64,000 nucleotides of DNA from the NCBI RefSeq assembly GCF_002770595.1, contig NZ_CP022986.1:1-64000 (forward strand). The letters are read 5' to 3'. A model generated the notes under the pieces. It was not told the origin of the DNA. It did no database searches and worked only from the letters and a program-made list of their open reading frames with translations. The DNA comes from Chryseobacterium camelliae (GTDB lineage: Bacteria > Bacteroidota > Bacteroidia > Flavobacteriales > Weeksellaceae). Made by a program: the position numbers and the translations under genes. Shown here piece after piece: positions 35,477-44,330 of this stretch (positions are counted from its first letter, which is position 1; every line of letters begins with the position of its first letter).

Positions 35477-35671
35477 TTACTTATGAGAAATCAAACACTC
35501 AATAATATTGTCAACCACCAAAATAAAATTCTCCACCTCATTCCCATCAAAATATTTCCCATGCACGGTAAAATCGGCTCAGTGGTCGCGTTGTCGGTTT
35601 AGTGCGTCATCGGTCTGGGTGTACGCATCCGCATAGTTAGTCCTTCCGAAGCAAATTGTCACTAAACGCAT
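35477..35671 (-). pseudogene. small unknown protein with in-frame TGA
   Basis: One frame from ATG 35671 to TAA 35477 is interrupted only by TGA at 35579-35581. It reads MRLVTICFGRTNYADAYTQT DDALNRQRDH, stop, ADFTVHGKYFDGNEVENFIL VVDNIIECLISHK. The second half looks like real protein. If the TGA were TGG (Trp) the product would have 64 residues. It may be a fragment of a longer gene cut at the island edge. Family not recognised. Confidence 0.45.
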
Positions 35672-35726
35672 TTCATAGTGGATAGGCTGGAATTGCTTAT
35701 TTTTACAGCCCCATTTAATATCCATT

Positions 35727-36473
35727 ATGAGCTTTACCGCCATCTATTATCAGCCCGATCATGATATCAGCGATTTTGTCAGCTGTTACTGGACGGTGGA
35801 AAATGCAGTGTCGGGAACTACGGTCACGGTTGTTCCGGATGCTTTTTTCGAACTGATCTTATCGAAAGAGGAAGGCCGCGGGTTTGAGGTTTCTCTGGTT
35901 GGGTTGGGAACCCGTTTTGAAGCCGATATAGAAATGCCGGTGACCCGGATGTTCGGGATCAGCTTCAAATTAATGGCTTCGGAATATATTTTCGGGCAGC
36001 CCATTGCAGGTATTGTGGATTCAGCAAGGGGATTGCCTCAGGATTTCTGGGGATTCTGCGAAAACGACCTGCATGATACCGGACGCCTGATGGAAAAGAC
36101 AGCCCAAAAGATCAGGCAGCTGATCCCAGACAGTATCGATCCCAAAAAGAAAAAGCTATTTGAACTCCTCTACACATCCAACGGTGCGGTTACGGTTTCG
36201 GAAGTTTCGGAGCAAACGGGCTGGAGCAGCCGGCAGATCAACCGGTACTTTAACCGGCAGTTCGGTATTCCGCTTAAATCATACTGTACTTTTTTACGTT
36301 TCAGGTCTTCTTACCGGCAGCTGAAAGAGGGGAGGCTGTATCCTGAACAGAACTTTTCGGACCAAGCGCATTTTATCCGGGAAGTGAAGAAATTATCGGG
36401 CGTATCGCCCAAAGAACTGTCGAAAAATGAAAATGACCGATTTATTCAATTTTCGGGACGCCATCTGAAATAA
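35727..36473 (+). CDS. AraC-family transcriptional regulator
   Basis: The 248-residue protein has an N-terminal beta-rich ligand domain of the DUF6597 kind (YYQPDHDISDFVSCYWTVEN, VVPDAFFELILSK) and C-terminal AraC HTH motifs (VSEVSEQTGWSSRQINRYFN and FSDQAHFIREVKKLSGVSPK). It ends 25 bp before a Tet(X)-like monooxygenase gene and is likely co-transcribed with, or regulates, it. Inducer unknown. Confidence 0.93.
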   Translation: MSFTAIYYQPDHDISDFVSCYWTVENAVSGTTVTVVPDAFFELILSKEEGRGFEVSLVGLGTRFEADIEMPVTRMFGISFKLMASEYIFGQPIAGIVDSARGLPQDFWGFCENDLHDTGRLMEKTAQKIRQLIPDSIDPKKKKLFELLYTSNGAVTVSEVSEQTGWSSRQINRYFNRQFGIPLKSYCTFLRFRSSYRQLKEGRLYPEQNFSDQAHFIREVKKLSGVSPKELSKNENDRFIQFSGRHLK

Positions 36474-36498
36474 TTTTGCCGTAACTAAAATACAGGTT

Positions 36499-37629
36499 AT
36501 GGTACTACAAGATAAAAAGGTAGCCGTTATCGGGGCAGGTCCGGTAGGCTTAACCTTCGCAAAATTATTGCAGCAATCCGGCGTGGAAGTCCATGTCTAT
36601 GAACGGGATAAAAACCAGCACACGCGGATCAAAGGCGGCACTCTTGACATCCATCACGATTACGGCCAGTTAGCCCTGGAAAAGGCCGGGCTTTTAGATG
36701 AGTTTTACCGGTATTCGAGGCCGACACCAGAACGCTCGACCGATCAGTACGGTACTTTGCTGGAGGAAGATTACCCGGCAGAAGGCCATCTGTACGACCG
36801 TCCCGAAATCGACCGGAACGATCTTCGGACCATGCTTCTGGGACACCTGGATCCCGGTACGGTATTCTGGGACAGCAAATTAACCTCCCTGGAACAACAG
36901 CAGGACGGAACTTTTCTGCTGCATTTTGAAAACGGGAATACAGCTGCTGCCGATGTGGTGGTAGGCGCGAACGGCGGCATGAGCAATGTCCGGAAACTGG
37001 TCACCGATGCCCAGCCCGAATATACGGGAACGGTGGTGATCCAGGGTGAAGTGCTGCAGCCCGATCTTCATTGTCCGGATTTTAAACAACTATGCGGACA
37101 GGGAAATATGGCGGCCATTGCAGAACAGATGTTTGTCTTTTCCCAGACGAAAGCCAACGGGGCGCTGAATTATTACATTTCTTTCCGCCGGCCGGAACAG
37201 TGGATCAAAGAATGCGGACTCGATTTTACCGATAAGAAAGCGGTCAGTACCTATCTCGACCAGCTGTTTGCCAACTGGAACCCGGCGTACAGGCAATTGT
37301 TTTCGTCGACGGATGAATATACCTTGCTGCCGATGCGGCGCCTGCGCCCGGAAAACTGGAAGCCGCACCATAACATCACGCTGATCGGCGATGCCGCGCA
37401 TGTGATGCCGCCGTTTTCAGGGATTGGAGTGAATATCGGCCTGCTGGATGCATTATACCTGTCGGAAAACCTGCTGAACGAAGCATTTACGAGCATTGAT
37501 GGAGCCATACAGATGTATGAAGCACAGATGTTTGCGTATGCTTTAAAAGCCCAGGAAGATACCGCAGAGGCTGAAAGCAGCATCCATTCTGAAAAGAGGT
37601 TTGATGAAATACGGAGGGAAAAAAGGTAG
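36499..37629 (+). CDS. Tet(X)-like FAD-dependent monooxygenase
   Basis: The 376-residue flavoprotein has the FAD-binding G-x-G-x-x-G (AVIGAGPVGLTFAKLLQQSG), the DG-type region (VVGANGGMSNVRKLV) and the second FAD motif LIGDAAHVMPPFSGIGVN. It is similar in order and spacing to Tet(X), the flavobacterial enzyme that hydroxylates and inactivates tetracyclines (about 380 residues; its start is also VAVIG…LTFA.LLQQ.G.EV.VYERD). A C-terminal helix is present. Whether tetracycline is the substrate cannot be told; many flavobacterial relatives have other or unknown substrates. Confidence 0.88.
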   Translation: MVLQDKKVAVIGAGPVGLTFAKLLQQSGVEVHVYERDKNQHTRIKGGTLDIHHDYGQLALEKAGLLDEFYRYSRPTPERSTDQYGTLLEEDYPAEGHLYDRPEIDRNDLRTMLLGHLDPGTVFWDSKLTSLEQQQDGTFLLHFENGNTAAADVVVGANGGMSNVRKLVTDAQPEYTGTVVIQGEVLQPDLHCPDFKQLCGQGNMAAIAEQMFVFSQTKANGALNYYISFRRPEQWIKECGLDFTDKKAVSTYLDQLFANWNPAYRQLFSSTDEYTLLPMRRLRPENWKPHHNITLIGDAAHVMPPFSGIGVNIGLLDALYLSENLLNEAFTSIDGAIQMYEAQMFAYALKAQEDTAEAESSIHSEKRFDEIRREKR

Positions 37630-37951
37630 TTCGACAAGGATAAATAAAGTGAAGAAGCGACTTTCAATTGTCTGCAAGGCATTGACACCTGCTCTTTGTG
37701 CGCTGATGCTTTCTGAAATGGTTTTCGGAGGTCCCCGAAAACGGATCTCACTGTGATTTCGTTGTTCCGGTTTGATGCAAATTTTTGTACCCGGAACAAA
37801 AGGAATACCGGAAATGGAGTAGTGCGGTACAGGTTGCTTGGGAAAACGGCTCCATAATGTATGCGCAGAAGCAGGTAATTCCGGTCCGGCCCATCTTTTT
37901 TTGTATATTTATAAAAAACTAATCCAATGCTTACCGATTCAAACCGTTCTT
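37630..37951. other. intergenic stretch without a supported gene
   Basis: About 320 bp between two same-strand genes. A palindromic 'tttcggaggtccccgaaaa' lies near 37725. No promoter consensus was clear. Confidence 0.4.
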
Positions 37952-38485
37952 ATGTCGCTTGCTGAATTGCCGTTCTATCCCGTTGAATTTTGCGAAGTCC
38001 TGAAATCCAGTGACCCGGACCATTATTTCAAAGCCGTGCATGTCTACAAATTCAATGCTGAAGGCATCCGCTACCTGGCCACATTTGAGGAATACCGGCA
38101 CCATGTTTATGTGCTTCAGTTCTGCCTGGAAGAGAACAATGAAACCGACGATAAATTTGACCGTCTTGCCCATGTCGGACCTTCGGTAGCAAAAAAGGTC
38201 CTGGTGACTTGCGCATCCATCGGGTTATCGATCTACCGGGAACATCCGCTGGCCTCATTCTTTTTCACCGCAAGACCGGCTGCTGATGAGCTGGGCAAAG
38301 CAGGCGGGGTAAGGAATAAGCGGCTTTGTGTGTATCAACACTTTGCCGGATTTTTCTTTGATTCCGAACATTTCGCTCATTCCTGTTCCGTTGAACAAGG
38401 CTCCTATTTAATCCTAAACAGAAACTACGCACGGCAGGAGCCGGAGGCAAAGCAGAAAATAACGGATCTGCTTGACTCCAATTAA
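37952..38485 (+). CDS. hypothetical protein
   Basis: From ATG 37952 the product has 177 residues; an upstream start at 37838 would add 38 non-conserved-looking residues. It is soluble and reads LPFYPVEFCEVLKSSDPDHY, then FEEYRHHVYVLQFCLEEN, and ends with a charged helix. DUF6169-like proteins have a similar feel, but I cannot confirm this. A hairpin follows the gene. Confidence 0.65.
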   Translation: MSLAELPFYPVEFCEVLKSSDPDHYFKAVHVYKFNAEGIRYLATFEEYRHHVYVLQFCLEENNETDDKFDRLAHVGPSVAKKVLVTCASIGLSIYREHPLASFFFTARPAADELGKAGGVRNKRLCVYQHFAGFFFDSEHFAHSCSVEQGSYLILNRNYARQEPEAKQKITDLLDSN

Positions 38486-38491
38486 AAAAAA

Positions 38492-38519
38492 CATCAGGAG
38501 AAAAATAATCCTCCTGATG
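38492..38519. terminator. hairpin terminator
   Basis: CATCAGGAG and CTCCTGATG form a 9-bp stem around a 10-base A-rich loop, with a preceding A-run that would be a T-run for the reverse strand. It separates the convergent genes ending at 38485 and 38554. Confidence 0.75.
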
Positions 38520-38553
38520 GTTGTATGGTTATCATTCTGATGAATGCACTGTA

Positions 38554-40767
38554 TTAGTTGCCAAATACGTTGTGCAGCTCATCTACAATTCCAATGTATT
38601 GCTTTTTGATGGAATTGATGCTGTAATAGTCTTCTGGCGTCCACTCCGGCTGCCAGCTGCTGCTGCTGAAGCTGTACACGTTCAGGTCCTTCATCTTTTT
38701 TACGGCATTCTCAAGGTGCTCATTAATATTCTTGATGGATGCGATATTGGTACTGATGCTCTGGCCCTCCCACGTAGATGAGATATCCTTAGCCGCACTG
38801 AATTTCACCGGATACAGCACGATATCGCCCTTCTTCAATACGCGCTTCTCCATATCCACTTCGAACTTGGCTGCAATCAACGGGTTTTTGGAAAACTTGG
38901 CTCCGTCGCTGTTGATCTGGTTCAGAACCATCTGGGAGGGACCGAAAGCATAAATATCCCCGGAAGGCGTCAGGAACGGAAGCACTTTTAAAAACCTGCT
39001 GAAGGCACTGTAATTATTCGGTAAGAATGAACAGTCTTCGGTCTTGTACCACACGTTGGTATACCCGGCATTGAATTCTGTTTTTACAATGTCGTTCGCA
39101 ATGGATTTTGCTCCCTGATACAATACTCCCAACCCTAATTCTGCACTGCGCAGGAACTTGATTTCATTCCATTTTGTATAAATTTTCTGGGCATCCGTGC
39201 TCAGTTGGTCATAGGCGTTCTCGATAACACTTTCGTCATCAAAATTATCCCTGATATACCCTGCCTGCTGGCTGAACGAAGCCGCAATCTGGTTGAACGG
39301 GGACATTTTAAAATTGGAAGCCGATATTCCGCTGGCATCCAGCATATAATATGTTTTACCCAGTGAAAGGAAATCCTGGATCATGGATTGTTTTTTCAGC
39401 AGTTCCTGTGTGGAGCTCAGGTCATCTATGGCATTCAGGTACCCGGTGGCCATCCATGGGAAGAGGTCCGGCCAGTTGCTGATCCATACGCCGAGCACGG
39501 TATAGTTGTCGTCCTTTTTCCCCAGCTGGATTTTTTCTGTGGTGGCTGCTGCTGCTGCTGATGGCCTCATAACCCTGAGCTCGTTGTCGAGCGCCAGTGC
39601 TTTCGGGGCCTCATTTTTTTTCAGCACATCAAGATTGTTGTTGGCGACTTCTTTTTTAAGATCATCAACCGGTTTCGGATCTGCTTTCTTCTCGGAGCGT
39701 TTCAAAAACTCCTCTATGGTCAGGTCTTTTTCCTTCTTTTTCGCTTCCTCGAAAGCGGATGTCTTTGCCAGGGCATCCAGGTTGGTCAGGTTCTTGATTT
39801 CGTTGACCTTCTCGGTCACTTTAGCATCCTTTTCCGGTGTTTTGAATTCCGGTATTTTGGGTGCATTGGCTACGGCGCTTACCTGCGGTGCTTTTTCCAG
39901 CAGGCTGATCGAACTGATTTCGCTGAATGCCTTGCCTTCCACCACCTGGCTCCAGGCAGCAATCTGCTGCTGCACACAGCCGCCGCTTGACCAGGAAGAT
40001 GTGGTCACATTCACCTTTGATTCCCTGCGGGAATTGCTTCCGTCATAAGCCGCTTCTACCGTGATCGCCTTTCCGACCCCCGAATAGGTAAAGTTTCCTT
40101 TGGTGCCGTATTTCCAGCTGCTTTCCCCTGATGAGCTGATCATTTCCAGGGATACGGTTCCCATACCTCCCCAGACTACGCCTACCACCATACCGTCACC
40201 GTGTTTCTGGAAGAACAGCTGGACCGATTTTACCCATGCATTGACCAGGCTCACAATCTCCGGATGTGCGGCCGGGGACTGCATAACGGTTAAAAGATTA
40301 TCGGAACCCAGTTTCTTCATCAGGGCATTGTAATTGTCCAATGCATGCAATGCCATCTGCTTAGGGTTGGCCTGAAGCGAATTGATCAGGTCCTCCGCTT
40401 TTAAATCGTTGAAATTAATGTATTCCACTCCGGACAGCATCTGCACATTGTAATTAACGGCTACCTTTTTCGTCAGTTCTGCGGCAGAATTACCTGCATA
40501 GACGGATAAACCTGCGTTAATGCTGGTAAGTCCGGAAATACCGTATGATCCGGATACGCCTACCGAACCCTGGTTCAGCCGGTCTGTATAAACGTAGGAA
40601 CTGCCTCCGGTCATCGTTTGTTTTACCTCCTTGTCCGGAACCATTTTGGTGATGTCCCCTTTGATGACAGAGGTGAGGAAACGGCCGGTATCACTTTTTA
40701 CAATGCTTCCGATCTCAACGGCGTAAAAAGGATTGATGGTCCCGTTTGAACTTTTTATATTGCTCAT
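38554..40767 (-). CDS. MACPF-like pore-forming protein (candidate toxin B component)
   Basis: The 737-residue protein has no signal peptide. Residues 50-210 resemble a MACPF domain: alternating small and polar residues (GSVGVSGSYGISGLTSINAG) typical of membrane hairpins, and FFQKHGDGMVVGVVWGGMGT (185-204), close to the family signature Y-G-T/D-H-Y-V…G-G. A charged, lysine-rich linker lies at about 310-400; the C-terminal 300 residues (from about 430) have a separate fold rich in Trp/Tyr and end in a helical tail. It sits 58 bp after an aegerolysin gene on the same strand, the A/B pairing of pleurotolysin and of AfIP-1A/1B. The MACPF call rests on one motif and context. Confidence 0.65.
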   Translation of the reverse strand: MSNIKSSNGTINPFYAVEIGSIVKSDTGRFLTSVIKGDITKMVPDKEVKQTMTGGSSYVYTDRLNQGSVGVSGSYGISGLTSINAGLSVYAGNSAAELTKKVAVNYNVQMLSGVEYINFNDLKAEDLINSLQANPKQMALHALDNYNALMKKLGSDNLLTVMQSPAAHPEIVSLVNAWVKSVQLFFQKHGDGMVVGVVWGGMGTVSLEMISSSGESSWKYGTKGNFTYSGVGKAITVEAAYDGSNSRRESKVNVTTSSWSSGGCVQQQIAAWSQVVEGKAFSEISSISLLEKAPQVSAVANAPKIPEFKTPEKDAKVTEKVNEIKNLTNLDALAKTSAFEEAKKKEKDLTIEEFLKRSEKKADPKPVDDLKKEVANNNLDVLKKNEAPKALALDNELRVMRPSAAAAATTEKIQLGKKDDNYTVLGVWISNWPDLFPWMATGYLNAIDDLSSTQELLKKQSMIQDFLSLGKTYYMLDASGISASNFKMSPFNQIAASFSQQAGYIRDNFDDESVIENAYDQLSTDAQKIYTKWNEIKFLRSAELGLGVLYQGAKSIANDIVKTEFNAGYTNVWYKTEDCSFLPNNYSAFSRFLKVLPFLTPSGDIYAFGPSQMVLNQINSDGAKFSKNPLIAAKFEVDMEKRVLKKGDIVLYPVKFSAAKDISSTWEGQSISTNIASIKNINEHLENAVKKMKDLNVYSFSSSSWQPEWTPEDYYSINSIKKQYIGIVDELHNVFGN

Positions 40768-40825
40768 GATTATTATTGTTATCAGTTTTAGAAAATAGAT
40801 TTCAATTAATTGCTTTTGCAGGGAC

Positions 40826-41230
40826 CTAGAGTTTAATACAGCTGATGGTTACATTACCGATGGCGCCGGAGTTCTTATTGCCGCCCTCCCTGTTCGAATA
40901 GTAAGATTTGTCACTGGCATCCTGGGTCCAGCTGAAGCTGTTGTCTTTTTTGCCCCACGGGCACTCCCATACAAATTTCCCGATCTTGGTATCCCCGTTA
41001 TACAGCTCGAAGCTTCCCTGCGTGCCGGAAGAGGCGTCTGACCTTCCGCATGAGCAGATTGACGCGCTCTTGCCTGAATCCACGGTAATCCTATTGATAT
41101 CATCAGTGCTGATTTCTTTATCCTTATCGCCTTCCTGATAGAACTTTCCCCATTGTAAGGTTGCATTTTTTACTGTTAAAGTCATATTTTCCGATACGAT
41201 CTTAACTTCAATCCATTGTGCGTATGCCAT
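40826..41230 (-). CDS. aegerolysin family protein
   Basis: The 134-residue beta-sandwich protein starts AYAQWIEVKIVSENMTLTVK and has WGKFYQEGDKDKEIS, ICSCGRSDASSGTQGSFELY (58-77) and FVWECPWGKKDNSFSW, ending SGAIGNVTISCIKL. These are the conserved blocks of aegerolysins, which bind specific membrane lipids (sphingomyelin/cholesterol or ceramide phosphoethanolamine in known cases). With a MACPF partner they assemble into pores. No signal peptide is visible, as is common in the family. It is the first gene of the two-gene unit. Target membrane unknown. Confidence 0.9.
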   Translation of the reverse strand: MAYAQWIEVKIVSENMTLTVKNATLQWGKFYQEGDKDKEISTDDINRITVDSGKSASICSCGRSDASSGTQGSFELYNGDTKIGKFVWECPWGKKDNSFSWTQDASDKSYYSNREGGNKNSGAIGNVTISCIKL

Positions 41231-42268
41231 AATTTGTAATGTTTTAATTCCTGTTTTGTTTTTTCAGGAATGTTGATCCGTTTTTTCAAGTGGGAGCTGC
41301 TCCACCGTATGGTTAATTGTTTTTGTTTGTCCGTGAACCATCATCACCGCCTTACGGAAGCGATGACGCAGTCATCTGATTATTTTTATTTCTGCCGTAT
41401 TAAAATGCCGGTTTTAGCCGTACCTGAATGATCTGACATAAAAATTAAAGGGTGTCATTTTTAAGGACAGCACCGGTCGGGCTGTACACGCAATACCTGT
41501 ATTTGGTATCATCTGGCCGATTAGGAGTATAACCGTCCGGAACAGACCGGCAGCCGGATAGGCTTGGGTGAAAATAGAGGCCGGTATTGATTTCCGGAAA
41601 TTGTGTTGCTGGGAGAATTTCCTGTTGAGGTGTTCTCAATGAGCCCTGGATACACCTGTGGGCAACAGGGTGGGTTAGATGTGTTGTTTTCATGGGATAA
41701 TTAGTTTTTATACATATTCCTGTAGACATATTTTTTACAGGCAAGACCATTGGTCTGTGGTTATTTGTTTTATTTCATTTCGGGTGGTCAGTCCGTCTTT
41801 TGATCGGTAGTTTTTAAATACGCTCTATTATTTTTAGGTAGGGCTGCCTATGTCAACGGATATATTGGCTGCCCGTTCCCTAGCTTTGGATCTTACTGGT
41901 GGTCAACCGGCATTGCTGCTATGTCTTCGTCGGCAGATCCTGATGGTCAAATTTAAATATTTTTTCGGTTTAAAGGATATAAACCTGTTTAAACTTTTGT
42001 TGATATTAAAAAATAAAACAGGATAGGCATGGATAATGAGGATCATCTATATTGGATTTAGGGTGTCAGACCCCTTCCCGGAGGTTTTTTAAGCGGCCTG
42101 TAAGGCATTTCTGTATTGTAAATCCTGTTTCAAATCATTGCATCGAACCCATGTGTTCCTGTGGATTCCATTACAGGAATTCATGTTTTGTATCCTGAAA
42201 TTGCTTCTGGCCACATTAAAAAAAGTAATTTTGAAATTACAGCCTGTCATATTTGTTCATTTATATTT
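41231..42268. other. 1-kb region upstream of the aegerolysin and arsR
   Basis: No confident gene. A reverse-strand frame at 41445-41750 (101 codons) has protein-like stretches (TPQQEILPATQF, GYTPNRPDDTKYRYCVYSPT) but no recognisable family or clean start. The aegerolysin promoter should lie at its left end. Confidence 0.4.
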
Positions 42269-42290
42269 TATATCGTAATATTGCGATATA
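42269..42290. promoter_or_regulatory. ArsR operator 1
   Basis: TATATCGTAATATTGCGATA (extending by two bases) is an almost perfect dyad just upstream of arsR. A matching sequence precedes the next gene, so this is very likely the binding site of the ArsR dimer. Confidence 0.75.
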
Positions 42291-42302
42291 AAAATATGCG
42301 TT

Positions 42303-42632
42303 ATGGGAATCACTAAAACAGAAATTTATACGGACGGGCAGAATAAGCTGGCTTCGCTCCTCAAAGTTTTAGGGCACCCGGCCAGGATAGCCATCCTTCA
42401 GTATATCATCAGCCAGAAGGCATGCATCTGCAATGACCTTGTGGAAGAACTGGGATTGGCACAGGCTACCATATCACAGCATTTGAAGGAACTGAAAAAT
42501 CTAGGCATCATCAAAGGATCTATTGAAGGTAAATCTGTTTGCTACTGCATTGATGAGAACGTCTGGAAAGAGATCCAGAAGGAGTTCAATGCTTTTTTCA
42601 ATCAGGACGTTAAAGTTAGTCAATGCTGTTAA
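42303..42632 (+). CDS. arsR: ArsR-family metalloregulator
   Basis: The 109-residue winged-helix repressor reads KLASLLKVLGHPARIAILQY, then KACICNDLVEELGLAQATIS as recognition helix region with a Cys-x-Cys pair that could bind arsenite, and ends in VSQCC. Arsenite binding in this family releases DNA. It is the first gene of an arsenic operon with the dyad operator just before it. Confidence 0.93.
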   Translation: MGITKTEIYTDGQNKLASLLKVLGHPARIAILQYIISQKACICNDLVEELGLAQATISQHLKELKNLGIIKGSIEGKSVCYCIDENVWKEIQKEFNAFFNQDVKVSQCC

Positions 42633-42651
42633 GGGCATTTTTTTAAGTTTT

Positions 42652-42672
42652 TATATCGTTATATTGCAATAT
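42652..42672. promoter_or_regulatory. ArsR operator 2
   Basis: TATATCGTTATATTGCAATAT matches operator 1 at most positions and is a dyad. It lies 35 bp before the DUF6428-like gene, so the regulator probably controls the rest of the operon as well as itself. Confidence 0.65.
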
Positions 42673-42706
42673 GACATATTGTGAAACATAATCAATAAAT
42701 ATATCA

Positions 42707-43177
42707 ATGACTATGACATTATCAGAAATCAAAGCCATTCTGCCCACCCTGGATCATGTTGAGTTCCAGCTTGAAAATGGAATGTATGTTCCGGAGCATT
42801 TCCATGTAACAGAAGTTGGTATGGTAACCAAACATTTTATAGACTGCGGAGGTAAGATCAGAACTGAAAAATCAGTCAATTTCCAGTTGTGGAATGCCGA
42901 TGATTTCGAGCACCGGCTAAAACCGGCTAAACTCCTTGATATCATTCAGCTGTCTGAAGAAAAGCTGGGCATCCAAGATGCCGGAATAGAGGTGGAATAC
43001 CAGACCGAGACAATAGGGAAATACGATCTGGAATTCAACGGAAAGAATTTCCTGCTGAAAAACAGGCAGACGGCGTGCATGGCCGGGGATGCCTGCGGTG
43101 TCCCTGCGGAAAAACAGAAGGTAAAATTATCAGACCTGAGCAAATCCCGCTGCCATCCGGATTCCGGCTGCTGCTAA
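42707..43177 (+). CDS. DUF6428-like protein of the arsenic operon
   Basis: The 156-residue protein begins LSEIKAILPTLDHVEFQLEN and has HFIDCGGKIRTEKSVNFQLW. Late cysteines are ACMAGDAC and CHPDSGCC, which could bind thiophilic metals. DUF6428 proteins are frequent in Bacteroidota ars operons; the biochemical role is unknown. The annotated start is the ATG at 42707; MTLSEI two codons on is possible. Confidence 0.85.
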   Translation: MTMTLSEIKAILPTLDHVEFQLENGMYVPEHFHVTEVGMVTKHFIDCGGKIRTEKSVNFQLWNADDFEHRLKPAKLLDIIQLSEEKLGIQDAGIEVEYQTETIGKYDLEFNGKNFLLKNRQTACMAGDACGVPAEKQKVKLSDLSKSRCHPDSGCC

Positions 43178-43188
43178 ACCCTATTGTT

Positions 43189-43680
43189 ATGGAAATAAAG
43201 ACCATTATCCAAGACCATTTTTCCGAAGTAGCGGAAATCTACAGACAGGGACTGGCTACCGGGATGGCTACCTTTCAGAACGAAGTGCCGTCGTGGGAAG
43301 AGTGGGACGGAGCCCATCTTGCCTTTTGCAGGATTGCGGCAAGCGAAAACAATAAGATTCTGGGGTGGGCAGCCTTAACACCCGCCTTGGCCAGAACCGT
43401 ATATGCAGGTGTAGCTGAAGTAAGCATTTACCTCGCAGAGGAAGAAAGGTGAAAGGGGATAGGCACTCTGCTATTGAATGAGTTGATTAAGCAGAGTGAA
43501 GCCAACGGAATATGGACACTGCAATCCGGTATATTTTCAGAGAACAAAGGCAGCATCAGGCTGCATGAGAAATGCGGTTTCAGGCGCGTAGGCTACCGGG
43601 AGCGGATCGCAAAGAAAAACGGGATCTGGAAAGATACGGTATTGATGGAACGCAGAAGCACAATAGTCGGGACAGACTAA
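43189..43680 (+). pseudogene. GNAT N-acetyltransferase (ArsN-like), in-frame TGA
   Basis: A single frame from 43189 to the stop at 43680 is broken only by TGA at 43450-43452. The first part (EIKTIIQDHFSEVAEIYRQG … AEVSIYLAEEER) and the second (KGIGTLLLNELIKQSEANGI … FRRVGYRERIAKKNGIWKD) together make a GNAT of the phosphinothricin/ArsN acetyltransferase type. The stop falls at the first Gly of the acetyl-CoA loop (expected R-G-K-G-I-G-T), so GGA has become TGA. ArsN proteins detoxify arsinothricin-like compounds and occur in ars operons. Restart within the second part would lack the catalytic core. Confidence 0.85.
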
Positions 43681-43706
43681 ACAGACACTCAATCAAAAAA
43701 ACAATC

Positions 43707-44330
43707 ATGTACCCAGCATTATCAGAAACCATAGCACAATTACAGGACGTTAAAGAAGAACGTAAAACTGTATTGGAACCTCTGGTCCGCTTTATACAAC
43801 AAAAAGTAAACACCCGGCAGGCTGTGAACCTTAATTTCATCTGCACCCATAATTCACGCAGAAGCCATTTGGCACAGGTATGGGCACAGGCAGCAGCAGC
43901 CTGTTATGGCATCCGGAATGTCTGCTGTTATTCAGGAGGCACGGAAGAAACGGCTTTATTTCCTAAGGTTGCGGAAACACTGGCCGGTCAGGGATTTGAG
44001 GTTTTTAAAATCACGTCAGCAGATAATGCTTTATACGCCATAAAGCATGCAGGCAACGCTTTACCTGTCATTGGGTTTTCCAAAAAATATGACAGTCCTT
44101 TCAATCCTGTATCGGGATTTGCCGCTGTGCTTACCTGTTCCCGGGCAGACGACAGCTGTCCTTTTATTGCAGGAGCCGAAGAAAGGATACCGGTTACTTT
44201 TGAGGATCCTAAAAGTTCAGACCATACCCAATGGCAATCGGAAGTATATGCAGAAAGAAGTTTAGAGATCGCATCGGAAATGTTCCACGTTTTTTCCTCT
44301 GTTAAAAATAACCTATGCAGCAAAGACTGA
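43707..44330 (+). CDS. low-molecular-weight phosphatase-type arsenate reductase
   Basis: From ATG 43707 the product has 207 residues. The C-x5-R loop is [10 protein letters not shown] (Cys46, Arg52), the P-loop of thioredoxin-type arsenate reductases and LMW tyrosine phosphatases. [20 protein letters not shown] matches the ArsC-like group that, in Bacteroidota, is longer than classic ArsC. It would reduce arsenate to arsenite for export by the next gene, which overlaps it by 16 bp. Function is supported by operon context. Confidence 0.88.
   Translation: MYPALSETIAQLQDVKEERKTVLEPLVRFIQQKVNTRQAVNLNFICTHNSRRSHLAQVWAQAAAACYGIRNVCCYSGGTEETALFPKVAETLAGQGFEVFKITSADNALYAIKHAGNALPVIGFSKKYDSPFNPVSGFAAVLTCSRADDSCPFIAGAEERIPVTFEDPKSSDHTQWQSEVYAERSLEIASEMFHVFSSVKNNLCSKD

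Noticed and set aside
37251..37799. 182-codon reverse frame opposite the Tet(X)-like gene
   Set aside because: Shadow of the monooxygenase coding sequence; low-complexity, no motif.
41445..41750. 101-codon reverse frame before the aegerolysin
   Set aside because: Some protein-like stretches, but no family, start signal or operon support; kept only as a note.
43450..43452. TGA as selenocysteine or reassigned codon
   Set aside because: The position expects Gly, no SECIS-like hairpin is evident, and many genes here end normally in TGA.
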